In this document: one piece after another, positions 35,755 to 47,204 of the stretch
How the letters are laid out: each line of letters opens with the position of its first letter
Numbering within the stretch: position 1 is the first letter of the stretch
Assembly: GCF_046630445.1 (NCBI RefSeq)
Contig: NC_092336.1
Span: forward strand, 506,341,001 to 506,405,000
From: Rutidosis leptorrhynchoides
Taxonomy: Eukaryota; Streptophyta; Magnoliopsida; Asterales; Asteraceae
DNA length: 64,000 nt
Reading direction: 5' to 3'
The notes under the pieces: model-generated
The model's input: only the letters and a program-made list of their open reading frames with translations
Databases searched by the model: none
Told to the model about the DNA's origin: nothing
Translations under genes and position numbers: made by a program

Positions 35755-36058
35755 GTATGTTTATTTTGTTAGATATATGTGTTTTATTGTAATATATCAT
35801 AGTTATTTAATTATAAAGTAGAAATCAAAATGTAAATCTAATAGTAAATACATTTTTAATAGTAAATATGTAAGAATATATCTATATTTATGTATTTGTA
35901 TATGTATTTCGGGTTTTAATAGATATATTCATGGATGAAACTTTTCATCCATGGATGAAACTTTTCATCCATGTCCATATTCATATCCATATCTATTTAG
36001 ATTCATCCATATCCGTATCCATATTCATTTAGGTTCATCCATATTTATCACGAAGCCC
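35755..36058 (-). mobile_element. Partial inverted copy of the hAT-type MITE
   Basis: The minus strand matches the left half of 16543-17200: CTTCGTGAT, repeated GGATATGGATGAAC, ATGAAAAGTTTCATCCATGG (duplicated here) and CCCGAAATACATATACAAATA. The terminal TAGGGATG end is missing where a family B LTR begins 11 bp away, so the copy was truncated. Confidence 0.75.
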
Positions 36059-36391
36059 GTGAGAGCAACTGTGAAGACCCGTCCTAATCCATCCGGACGA
36101 AGTCCACATCGATTACAAACGAATCACAATAGTTGATTACATCGCGATGTACTTGACCTCTATATGATACATTTTTACAAACATTGCATTCGTTTTTAAA
36201 AGACAAACTTTCATTTCATTGAAAGTTGATGACATACATACCATTTTATAATACATCCAACTATAATGGATTTAATAATAATCTTGATGAACCCAACGAC
36301 TCGAATGCAACGTCTTTTGAAATATGTCATGAATGATTCCAAGTAATATCTTTAAAATAAGCAATTGCACAGCGGAAGACTTCTTTCATAC

Positions 36392-36894
36392 CTGAGAATA
36401 AACATGCTTTCAAGTGTCAACCAAAAGGTTGGTGAGTTCATTAGTTTAACTTGAATAATCATTTCATAATTTTAATAGACCACAAGATTTCATATTTTCA
36501 TTTCTCATAAACATACGTCCCATGCATAGAGACAAAAATATCATTCATATGGATTGAACACCTGGTAACCGACATTCACAATATGCATATAAGAATATCC
36601 CCATCATTCCGTCCTTCGGACATGATATAAATTTTGAAGTACTAAAGCATCCGGTACTTTGGATGGAGCTTGTTGGGCCCGATAGATCTATCTTTAGAGT
36701 TCGCGTCAATTAGGGTGTCTGTTCCCTAATTCTTAGATTACCAGACTAAATAAAAAGGGGCATATTCGATTTCAATAATTCAACCATATAATGTAGTTTC
36801 GATTACTTGTGTCTATTTCGTAAAACATTTATAAAAATTGCGCATGTATTTTCAGCCCAAAAATATAAAGGGTAAAAAGACAAATGAAACTCAC
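36392..36894 (-). other. Predicted intron within the family B LTR (minus strand)
   Basis: Minus-strand donor CAGTACA/GTGAGTTTC, and acceptor GGTTGACACTTG...GTTTATTCTCAG/GTATG; 503 nt. The order and spacing match the Tekay LTR introns. Confidence 0.5.
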
Positions 36895-37523
36895 TGTACT
36901 GTATTTTGTAGTAAAAATACATATGACGACATTTGAACAAATGAGGGTTGTCCTCGGATTCACGAACCTATATCATTTGTATTTTCATTAATACATATAA
37001 TCGTAATCGAATAAGTTTATATATATAACTTATTAATTATATCATTTTTACATTAATAATATATTTATGTTTCATATATTCCTTTTATATATAAAAAAAT
37101 ATTTATGTTATATGTGTTAAATATATTTATTTATATATTTCATTGTTTATTAAAACAATAGTTCTAATTATACTAAGTTAATATTAATAACGATAAAAAA
37201 ATAATGATAATAACATATATACTTATGTTAATAATAATAATTCTACAATTTATAAAATGATAATAATTCTAATATTTATGAAAATACTAATAAATTGTAT
37301 CATTTTTATAATAATATTAGTAATATTAATCATATTCATATTATTGATAATAATACTAAAATTGTAAGATTAATAATATTAGTATTACCTATAATAATAC
37401 TAATGATAATATAATACTTTTAGATATAATAATACTGATAATAATTATAACCTTAATAGTAACAATGTTAAATGATCATAATTCTTGTATTAGTAATAAT
37501 AACAAATATAATTATTATATTAC

Positions 37524-37600
<77 letters not shown>
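37524..37600. repeat. (AAT)n microsatellite in the family B LTR
   Basis: About 25 uninterrupted AAT units. The plus-orientation family B LTR has a longer (ATT)n tract at the equivalent place. Confidence 0.95.
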
Positions 37601-37651
37601 GAAGTAAAGATAACAAGGTATACCCTTTAAGCTCTTTTCTAAAAGAATTGC

Positions 37652-37900
37652 ACCAAACAAAGCTCGAACCCAAGACCTCCTAGATACCCGCTAACACCAT
37701 TTACCAATGATCCATGTGTTCTTTTCTGATTAATATCATATTTGTCTTATATTTAACCCGTATTTACTTTTCAAGCCCAACATTTAAACACTTGAAGCCC
37801 AAATTAATCCCTAAGCCCATGTTGCTAAATAAATAAAAAAAAAATGCAGCAGCTAGTTTCGAACCCAGGACCTACTGTTCAACACCCAGACTCCGATCCG
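37652..37900 (-). mobile_element. Two tRNA-like B-box modules in the family B LTR
   Basis: On the minus strand, GGGTTCGAGC (about 37656-37668) and GGGTTCGAAAC (about 37858-37870) sit within tRNA-like segments beginning GGTGTTAGCGGG and GGTGTTGAACAG. They correspond to 61930-61940 and 61710-61720 in the other family B LTR, so they predate the split of these two copies. Degenerate SINE tails are the simplest reading. Confidence 0.5.
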
Positions 37901-39765
37901 TTTCTATTCTTCTGTAATTATACGAACCTATTAACTATATAACCCGTTTCTGTCTTTCTTTTTATTCTTTCTTCTTCAACCAAAACCCAGGACTATTCAT
38001 TTTTTTTTTAAATTTAATCGTGATCATCATTTATCATCTTCATCTCCCTAATCGTTATCCTATCCCTTTCATCCGCCATTTATCTTATCATCATTCTTAC
38101 TCATCTCACGTTCTTCTTTATCATAACCACTATTCATCATCATCATCGCGTTACCATTTAACACTATCATCATCTTTGATAATCGATACAGAAGGTGATT
38201 TGTAACAAAAACAGAAGTGAAGCTAAGCAGCAGTATACGATGAGGGAAAAAAAAATATCAGCGACGGCATGCAACATTTTTTTTTTTTATTGGAACCATG
38301 AAACAGAAGTCATAACATCGAACATGTAATCCAAATTATGCGAATAACAGCAGCCTTGCAGCAGTTTGAGTATGCAATCGTTGGTGTTGTAAATGGGTGA
38401 TGGTTGTTTATGGTTTCATAAAAGAAAAAAAATAAATAAATAAAAAGGCGGTGATTAGAGTGGCGAGTGGTGGTGAAGAAGTCTCGGTGGTAGTTGTTTG
38501 AACGGCGAAAATGGTTAACCAGTGATGATGGCGAGGGTGATGGTTCAACGGAGTTCATGGTGGTGAGTTGTGGGTTGTGGTGGTGATGGTTGTGGTGGTG
38601 ATGAAGGTGGGCGACGGATGATGGTTGTGGTGGTTCTCCGGAGGTGATGATTGTGGTGGTTTGATTACATAAATGTGAGGTAGATATATGGTCTCATAAG
38701 TATGTATATGATATATATGTTTATATGTAATATGTATGTACATATATAGTATTCAGTGAACTGAAATCAAGAAAAATAAATAGTAAAGCATAGTAAACCA
38801 ATTAATTAAAACGTGTGTAGATATATATGCAAAGATAGGTATATATAATAATAATAATAATATATATATAATAATAATTACTATCAATGATCGTCAAGGA
38901 AGGAAACAAGGATGACACAGTTCAGCAGCCGGGTGAGTTGGAGTTTTCTACCGACGGTTTACCAGGAGTATTATATCGTGGTTCATTGCTAAACAGTTAA
39001 TATATAAAAGTCTTCCTAAAAATCCCAAAATTTTAAATTAAGTCAATTTATTTATTTCAGTCATTACCTGTTTGAAACCTGATCAAAAAGATTCGATAAT
39101 TATTTCTTTTCTGTTCCAATTTATATGTACGGAGTACAAAAACTTAGATTGAAAAGGTAAAAAAAATATTTATCAAAACTACTATCTTTTTAATCAAATT
39201 TCGGAACAACTTTTATTTTAAAACTTCATATATATATATTAGACCTATTTTAAAAATAATTAAACGTCAACCGAAAGTTACAGACATTTACCATTTAAGC
39301 TCAAAATTAATTATATTTAATATACACTATGTATATATATAAATAGTTTTAAATAACAAAATTTACTACGCACATAAATATATATTAAATAATTAAATTA
39401 AATATTACAATATATATATATATATATACAAGAAATATACATATAAAATATTAGTTTTTACTACAATGTATTGTATTGTACATATTTATTTATAACAATA
39501 AATGTATATAATAGTTTATTAATGTTCATGTTATTATATATATTATACATATATTTAAATACACATATTTATATATATCCACATATCTACAAGCAATGGT
39601 TCGTGAATCATCGGGGACAGTCGAAGGTCAATGAATATATGAAAATAGTTCAAACTTTTTGAGACTCAACTTTACAGACTTTGCTTATCGTCTCGAAATC
39701 ATATAAAGATTAAGTTTAAATTTGGTCGGAAATTTCCGGGTCGTCACAGTACCTACCCGTTAAAG

Positions 39766-39784
39766 AAATTTCGTCCCGAAATTT
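39766..39784 (-). other. Polypurine-tract palindrome of family B (minus copy)
   Basis: AAATTTCGTCCCGAAATTT, 17 bp from the LTR edge, same as in family A. Confidence 0.85.
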
Positions 39785-40810
39785 GAGTGAGGTGGTCATG
39801 GCTAACAATAAAAATGTTTTCATGATGCATATGAGTTGATAAATAGAGTTTTATCATTATTGAATAATATGGATAAAACAATTCGATTATTAGAAGAGCA
39901 TGAATGAAGCGATCACAAAATAGTGAAATGAGAAAGATAAGTTTCATCATACATTTGACTAGTCATGGTTGAATTTAGAAAATAAGGTTCGTCTTAACTT
40001 TTGACGTCGTCTTGGTTGAATTCCGAAATTCAAGGGATTTTAAGAGAATTTTCGAAATCTAAAAGATTTGATTCTTCGGCGAATAAGGGAATTAAGATCT
40101 CTATAATTAAATACGGTGATCTGCCTCGATTACTCTGTCTGATATTTCCATTATAAATTAAACTCCTTTGTTCCATTATTTTCCACCGCTCCCATTTTCT
40201 ATACTTTAATTCATATTTCCAAATCATTAGTCAATATGCTTCATTCCAGTTTTAATTCTGGATATAATCCTGACTTTCATATCTGTCATTTTCCTTTTTC
40301 ATCTACCACCGGAGGAATCTGTCTACTTCTACTATTACCTTGGAGTGATACTATTCTACCGTGTCTTTATATTACTATTTGTATTGATATACACGGTTTG
40401 TAATTTCTGTGTTGTTATCGAGCTTTATATTCTCCCTTATATTTCGGAGTCCCTGCTTCCGTCTACTATAATCATTGTCATTCACAGTTAATGCTCTCTC
40501 TTATTTGCTGCGATATATACCCCCTTTCTATTTCGGAGCCTCATGCTTTTATTTTCTTTTCGCAAGTAATGGTCCAGAATTCATAGGTATGGAGTTTCGA
40601 ATTATCCTAATATACAAGGTAGAAAGGAACGGTAGTAGCACGATTTGATTTGTCAAATTACCAGAATATCCGAAAAAGACCGAATCATCAAGAAAATATT
40701 TTCTTGATATTTTTGAGATTAAATAGAATACAAGAGTCGTGTAACATGGCACATGATGACGTTAGAATCTATGAATCATCAAGTTTCATTAGAAATTCAG
40801 CATAACTGAC

Positions 40811-40849
40811 TATAATATAATCACGTTGATCAAGTGTCATTATATTATA
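40811..40849. ncRNA. Conserved hairpin with TTGATCAA loop, family B copy
   Basis: TATAATATAAT pairs with ATTATATTATA (11 bp), with an inner CAC/GTG and the loop GTTGATCAA. Almost identical to 4070-4108 although the surrounding sequence has diverged. Confidence 0.5.
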
Positions 40850-41969
40850 CTAACTCATGCTTCAGTTCCCAACACTACTTCAATAACATTCATATTTTAA
40901 GCTCGAAAGTTTACAGAATATAGAAACTAACAGTTTCTATATGATGTAACACTGATAGCACTAAGAGATTAATGATTTCAGATAAAAATAGTTATGAAAA
41001 TATCTTCAGAAATATGGAGGATATTTATAATGAAAGATACGATGATATCTTGGAATTTCTAATATCGAAGGATGGTGAAGAAAATTTGTCCGCAAGAGTT
41101 TGGAGTCAGGAGCAAGGTATTCGCTAAAGATTTCATCCGAAATAGAATCATCAGGATTCTTAATGTACAAGTTTAGTCATTGTGATTTGTTCAGAGTCTC
41201 CTTCATGGTTTGCTCAATTCGTTTTTCAGTATCAAAATTTTTTTGAGCTTTTTCAACACTCCATTCTTTATCTTCAAACTTTTAACTGTTAAGGCAGTTT
41301 TCAGTTTTTGCTGCTTCATTCAGCTTTTTCGAAAGTCAGAGAATTGATTCGTAGACTGGTTGCTTTTCAGAATTTCAGAATTGTAGTACATAATTCTAGG
41401 AGATAAATGTTAATTGTATACATATAACTGTTGATGTAGAAACGCTGCGAGATTCAAAATACTGATTGCTGATTCTCGGTAATTCATAGGGCAATCACCA
41501 TCACAAATACAGATGAGTACATGATAGGGTTTTAATGAACGTGTATAATGGTTCTTCGTAGAGACTTAAGCTAATGAGTAATGAAGTTGTTGGCAAGTTT
41601 ACTGCTAATGTGATGGGATATAAACGGTTCCCCGGTAACGACAACGAATGGCGAACTTATATAACAAAGTTATAATAGAGTTTATTCGAATGAAAAGTAG
41701 AATTTGAATTGCTGAAGCTGTGACAAAATTGACTACTTTGGAAAAGTATTGTAAAGTGATTTTCGGGAATAACAACGCCAAAGAAGTTAGCACAATTACG
41801 TGTTAAACGTTTATTCAGGTTCCGAGTGTTTTTCAGGTGCATAACTATATGCATCAATCTTTTCTTCCGTAGATGAAGTGTGGTTGGTTCATTCTCTCGA
41901 TTGAGGTGTTTTCAAGAATCATAAAAGGTTTGAACGCGGATTGTAATCGTCAAGATACAAATGAGGTTT

Positions 41970-42268
41970 AAGATGAAATCAAGTGGCAAACTTGAAGAAA
42001 TGTTTAGTTTCATATGTTATAATCAATATTTTAATTCATTTTAATTGTCCAATGTTATTAGTCCACAGTCGATAGTCCACAGTTGACAGTCCAATAATTC
42101 ATATATAAATTAATATATAATATTCGAATTAATTAATACGTATCGTGACCCGTGTACATGTCTCAGACTCGATCACAACTCAAAGTATATATATTATTAT
42201 AGAATCAACATCAACCCTGTATAGGGAACTCGATCATTACTGCATATAGAGTGTCTATGGTTATTCCA

Positions 42269-42357
<89 letters not shown>

Positions 42358-42660
42358 TCGATATGATATGTCAAAACCTTGTATGCGTGTCCTGATATTT
42401 AAAGTGCGTAAAAATAAATAACAGAAACTAAATAACGATAAATAAAGTGCGTAAAGTAAATAACAGAAATTAAATGACGATAAATAAAATTGTGAGAATG
42501 TAAATTGCGATAAATAAAATGTAATCTGTTAGCTAGGAACAATTAGCTAGGAACAGTTAGCGTGGATTCTTAACAAAATTTTCTCATGGTTAATTTGTTT
42601 ATTTTTAACAAATTTTTATTTTTGTCCAATGTTTTCTTCATTATGCCACTTGTTGGATTC
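41970..42660. mobile_element. Insertion inside the family B internal region
   Basis: Family A lacks this segment: its sequence passes directly from the block matching about 41950 to the block matching about 42670. It contains repeated TAGTCCACAGT words, an (AT)n tract (42272-42354) and three degenerate copies of AGTGCGTAAA...TAACAGAAA...CGATAAATAAA (about 42400-42520). Type of element unknown; exact ends not resolved. Confidence 0.5.
42272..42354. repeat. (AT)n microsatellite
   Basis: About 41 uninterrupted AT units. Confidence 0.95.
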
Positions 42661-43500
42661 TGATAGGTTAAAATCCAAATATGAAATTGTATGAAAATGG
42701 TTACTCTGCGGTGAACGGATACGTATATCTGTGGATGTAAGTAGGATAGTAAATGATTGTTGAATCAGATTCGAAGAATGTACAGTGTAACTTATTAACG
42801 CGAAATCTAAATATTCCTCGGGTATTACCTACCCGTTAAAATATTTTCACCATTAACAGTTTGTACAATAAAAATTTTAATTACAATCTTTATGAAAACA
42901 TATATACATATATATTTTCTTCAGATGTAATCATGGATTCATTGAGTTAATATAATATTAAACTCATTTGGTTTACCGTTAAAACTAGAATACATAATCT
43001 CTAAAACATTTAGAGATTACTTAATCGTCATGAAGGACGAAGATAATCGATGTAGAATGATACGTAGAATGATGATTATACTCGAGGTACAGAATGAGAT
43101 GTTGAGGCATAGATTGTTGATGGTACTGTTGGTGCCGGTGATGTTGCTGAAGCTGGTACATTTTGCACCATATTCTCCAAATTTATTTTTCGAGCACGAA
43201 GTTTGTTGACTTCTTCTATTATTCCGGGATGATTGTCGGTTGGAACGAGTGAATGAATAAGGTTTAGAATCTGAGATAGTATATGATTGTGACGAGATAC
43301 TCTGGAAATGAGAGAGAAAATGGTGTTTCGAACAGGTTCGCCAGTAACTCTTCAGGTTCATTGTCGAGAGGTGAATTCGGTTGGTGGAAGGGATTTCCTT
43401 CTTCGCATCTCCATTGATTAAGTCGACTACGAACTCATCAGATGAATTGGGGATGGCTGATTGGTTTATTCATTCTGGTGACGTTGCCTCCGGAGCTTAG

Positions 43501-44319
43501 GTGAACATCCATATCGGAATAGTTACCAAAATATGATTCTTATATTATAATGTTTGATTAATGAATATCCAATGTATGATATTATATATATATCATATAA
43601 TTAATAATATGTAATATTGATATCTAATAAAATAAGGTTAAATATAAACTATAATTATTATAGAGATATATTACTTCATTATTATGACTACAAAAATTAA
43701 TAACTAATATCAGTACTAGATATATTATAGACATTATATAGATATGAAATTTGTTATATATAACTTGTATATCTTAAATATTATTTGTATTATCATCAGA
43801 TATTATCACTACCCTTATCATTAATAATCATTATTTGTATCATCATTAATAATATTATTGTTATCATTATTAGTATTATAATTAGTAGTAAGATTATAAA
43901 TTTTAATCATTATCATGATACTGTTATAATTACTTTTATTATGATCTGTAATATCTTGATATTATTATTATTATTATTATTATTACTATTATTATTACAT
44001 ATCAATAATACAAAATATTAATATTACTAGTAATAATATCATTTAAGAACATTATTATAACTATGTGTATTATTGTCCTAAATATTAATATGATAATTAT
44101 CTATATTATTATGTTATTATTATTTCAGTATTTTTATAAATAGAATTATTACTAATACCAATTAATTATATAAAAGAGTATTTGCATAAAATTGGGATCG
44201 AATCTGTTGATGTAGCTTTCCAACTGTCTAAAACTTGTCCTTCTATTCCTAAACGCGTACAAATTATAATACAATCAAGGGGATAATCCAAGAATTAGTT
44301 AGCAATTGCTATCGACTTT
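43501..44319. other. AT-rich spacer, probable decayed LTR sequence
   Basis: Rich in ATT/TAT words, with no gene. 44190-44319 (GATGTAGCTTTCCAACTG...) resembles words at 55370-55440, so it may be old LTR material. Tekay-2 is inserted at its right edge. Confidence 0.4.
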
Positions 44320-45436
44320 ATATTTGTAACATCCCGCATTTTTCCGTTAAATTATTTTAACGCCCGTCTTTTTCTTTTTAAATAATACCCTTCATATCTA
44401 GATTCGTATCCTTTGTTAAGTAACATTTTAAATATTCTCGTTATCGGATTTTTAATATCTCCCGTACTTCCGTGTAATTTAAAATAATTCGTTTGGTCAA
44501 TTCACGCACCCGCAACCGAACGCGAGGGACTAGTTTCGCCATTGGAGCAAAGATGTGACTAGCTTGACTAGTCAACACCCACCTCCCCATTTTCCTTTTC
44601 ATTTTCATTTCCATTTTCTTTCTATACTTTCCAATTTTCTCTCAAACACCACTACAAAGAATCATCATCTAAAGTCGGATTTGGAAGCTTCAACCAAAAC
44701 AAAATACATATTTGGAATCCTCTCTTCATCCTCTTCAATTTGATACCAACTTCATCTCATTTGGGTAACTTTCTAAAATCACTAATTTTATGAGTTCTTG
44801 AGATTTTTGAGTTATAAAGTTGTTAATTAGTGTCTATGGCTCATTGTGATGTCGTGTATGTAATTTGTATGCTCGATTCGTTGTTTTTGGTGTAACTAGT
44901 TCAATATGAAAATTACTTGCTAAATCCTTGATTTTGGATGATCAAATGTTGTTAGATTGTTAAAGTGCATGTTTTAAAAGTGTTACTAGTATCATTAGCT
45001 TCGTTTTGATGTATAGGTTGATTAAGGAAACTCCAAGAACATGATTAGTGATTTTGTGAACTTGGATTAGGGTTTGATAAGCTTTAGATGAACTTTTGAT
45101 GCACCAAATGCTATGAAATATTGTAGATAAGAATTTTGTTGCAATGTGTGTATGATTACCTTTGAAACGGCATATCATACATGTAAATTGGTTGCCCGAA
45201 TCATAAAATGCGTTTTAGAACTTGAAACTTTGATTATGAACGTTTAATGCGGTTTTTGGTTGTTGTTAGTGATGAATTACTTGATGAAATGTGCTTAGTT
45301 GTTTTCCTTGTCAAATTACCTTTCTAATGATATAGGTTATGCGTTTTAAGTGTTTTCGGTGCATGAAATGTGTTATATTGTATTTTGGTTCGTGACTTGG
45401 ACCATTTTTCTGCAAACTGCATGATTCCCAGGTATT

Positions 45437-45559
45437 GCGCGCCGCGCATTTACCCGCGCGCCGCGCAGAATCAGAGATCCCAGATGTTTGCCTTCTTGGT
45501 TGAGTTCTGACCAGAAATTGCACTTGAGTGCGCGCCGCGCAACCCAGTGCGCGCCGCGC
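45437..45559. repeat. GCGCGCCGCGC cluster in the Tekay-2 5' LTR
   Basis: Four exact 11-mers at 45437-45447, 45456-45466, 45530-45540 and 45549-45559, as two close pairs about 64 bp apart, in otherwise AT-rich sequence. The 3' LTR has lost one copy by a 19-bp deletion, and another has a C-to-T change. Confidence 0.92.
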
Positions 45560-45983
45560 AAAAGCCCCAGGCCACTCTCTTTTGTTTTTAAATGTCACAA
45601 AAATGTTTCCGCTTAACTAAAACTCCGTTTAACATGAAACTTGACTATTAGGCTCTTATATGACTTCTCGTCTTGGGAAAATTGTCGGATACCCGACCCG
45701 ACCCCGTTGACTTTGACTTTGACCAAGTTTGACTTTTAGTCAAACTTAACCAAACGATTATACAATAGTTCTAACATACTTAAATACTTGTATCGTGCAT
45801 GAAACTTGACAAATTGATTCACATGCTATATTAATCGAGTCGTAACGAGCCATAGGACTAATTGAACATCTTTGACCGTTTGTGTTTACCGTTATTGATA
45901 CAACCTATATGTTTAGGTCAAGACTAGCTTTGTCTTTGCACGCGTCTACTTGTTGAAGTACTTTATTAACTCTTGCGCTCAAG

Positions 45984-46482
45984 GTGAGATCATAGTCCCA
46001 CCTTTTCAACAACTTTTATACTTTTAAATCGTGGGCTGAGAAAACATATACTTTGTTACATCTTGTACTACTTACTTTTATGTTTTGAACACAAGTGTGA
46101 AAACAAACATTCCACGTGCGAGTTAGAACAAAAATGCCTCAATTCGATTATCATTAGTTACACTTGCAGGGTGTAAGCGAGAACTTATATTGTGTGGCCA
46201 TACGGGTTTAACAAACCCTCATTCGGACGGTTCGCTACCGTTATGCGGATGAAATATATTTTTGTGTTTTAGTGTGGGTTCTAGCACTGTGTGATGGGGT
46301 AACGTTGGTTAAGTTTTGATAATTGAGTGCTCGCGTATAACAACACTTTTGGAATGCAAATGATTTGGATAATCTACGTTATGGAAATACAAAATCTTGT
46401 GGTTCAAAAACAACGTTTAATACTTACTAAACCTATGATTTCACCAACGTTTTTGTTGACAGATTCTTCTATGTTTTCTCAG
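45984..46482 (+). other. Predicted intron within the Tekay-2 5' LTR
   Basis: CTCAAG/GTGAGATCATAG to GTTGACAGATT...ATGTTTTCTCAG/GTTTTG; 499 nt. The 3' LTR copy is 52412-52910, also 499 nt. Confidence 0.5.
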
Positions 46483-46784
46483 GTTTTGAATGCTTAGTGA
46501 TACATGCTTCCGCACTCTTTTGATACTTGCTTGGATGTCGAGTATACATGCATTTTGGAGCATCTTTTGAACTTATTTAAACTGTGTCGCATAGTTTTCA
46601 TTTGTACTTATAACGTTGTAACTTAACTTGTGGTCAATTATCTTTGTAAACTTTGAAACAATCTTTACACTTGAATGGATGCGACATATTTTGGGTCAAA
46701 CGTCTGTTTTAAAGACTTATGACTAGGTAATAGGACCTACGTAGTCGACGCCGTCACTTGACGATTTTTCGGGGTCGCTACAAG

Positions 46785-46797
46785 TGGTATCAGAGCC
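46785..46797 (+). promoter_or_regulatory. Primer binding site of Tekay-2, tRNA-iMet type
   Basis: TGGTATCAGAGCC, two bases after the LTR. Still perfect, so priming would work if enzymes were supplied. Confidence 0.95.
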
Positions 46798-47204
46798 TTG
46801 GTTGTAGGGATTTAGAGTTCATTTGTGTCCACCCCGAGTCATAGGGTACATAGGTGAATCTAGACTACAACCGGCATATAGACTGAAGTAGGAATTACTT
46901 GACTATTTGTGCATCTATACTCGAACTCTTCTATCATATCTAACTCGTATTCGATCTTGATCTTACGTTGATAAATTTTGTTGACGCGCCACCTTGACTT
47001 TATGAGGTAATGTTAAATGCACATGAGAATCAGGGTAATATAATTTCCGGGATTATATTACGGTGATTCATATGGACATTCCGACATTATGACATAAAGA
47101 ATTTAAGGCGAGTCAAGGAAAATTTTCTCTACATCATCATTCCCTATCATGATTAGTATTATTGAGAATACTAATCAACGATATTCTTGTGTCTTGAAGG
47201 AACA
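46798..47204 (+). ncRNA. Tekay-2 gag leader with conserved hairpins
   Basis: GGTTGTAG (46800-46807) with CTACAACC (46865-46872); GTAATATAAT-TTCCGGG-ATTATATTAC (47035-47061); GATTAGTATT-ATTGAG-AATACTAATC (47151-47176), 28 bp before the gag ATG. Compared with Tekay-1, the last stem replaces a G-C pair with an A-T pair on both arms at once, and the second stem keeps CCGG in a shifted loop. Confidence 0.6.

Larger units (their letters stand above)
36070..39748 (-). repeat. Family B LTR, complete, 3679 bp, minus strand
   Basis: Minus-strand ends TGTGACGACCCGG...GACGGGTCTTCACA. Plus-strand order: predicted splice acceptor (36392), donor (36894), AT-rich part, an (AAT)n microsatellite (37524-37600), two tRNA-like modules (37652-37690 and 37852-37900, B boxes on minus), a GTGGTGGTG-rich part (38400-38660), and the LTR start next to the PPT. 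Matches the plus-strand LTR at 57624-63603. It is exceptionally long for a gypsy-type LTR and codes for nothing recognisable. Confidence 0.88.
39749..43500 (-). mobile_element. Family B internal region, non-coding, minus strand
   Basis: Starts with the PPT palindrome (39766-39784) and runs colinear with the family A internal region: the same PPT-proximal block, the hairpin block at 40811-40849, and the block near 42660-42900 matching 5330-5560. It continues past the point where family A is deleted, to about 43500. No retroviral protein can be read; ORFs are short and anonymous. Its 5' LTR is not found directly next to it; the partial minus-strand LTR at 53904 may be the remnant. Confidence 0.7.
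44325..46782 (+). repeat. Tekay-2 5' LTR, 2458 bp
   Basis: Carries a pyrimidine-rich UTR-like stretch with a possible donor TTTGG/GTAAC (44765), four GCGCGCCGCGC motifs (45437, 45456, 45530, 45549), the main predicted donor AAG/GTGAGAT (intron start 45984) and the acceptor TTTTCTCAG/G (intron end 46482). Confidence 0.94.

Noticed and set aside
37465..37683. ORF with a poly-Asn run
   Set aside because: Translation of the (AAT)n tract in the family B LTR.
38310..38743. Thr/His-rich minus-strand ORFs near 38310-38743
   Set aside because: They derive from GGTGGTGATGG repeats in the family B LTR and lack a counterpart in the other family B copy.
42272..42354. The long AT tract as a replication origin or matrix-attachment signal
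   Set aside because: Sequence shows only an (AT)n microsatellite; nothing supports a specific function.
36070..43500. A CRISPR-like or satellite array in the family B region
   Set aside because: No regular direct repeats with unique spacers; the repeats are microsatellites and LTR modules.
45311..45598. Arg/Ala-rich ORFs over the GCGCGCCGCGC cluster
   Set aside because: Produced by the GC-rich repeats within the Tekay-2 LTR. The 3' LTR copy changes length with the 19-bp deletion, so the frame is not maintained as a protein.
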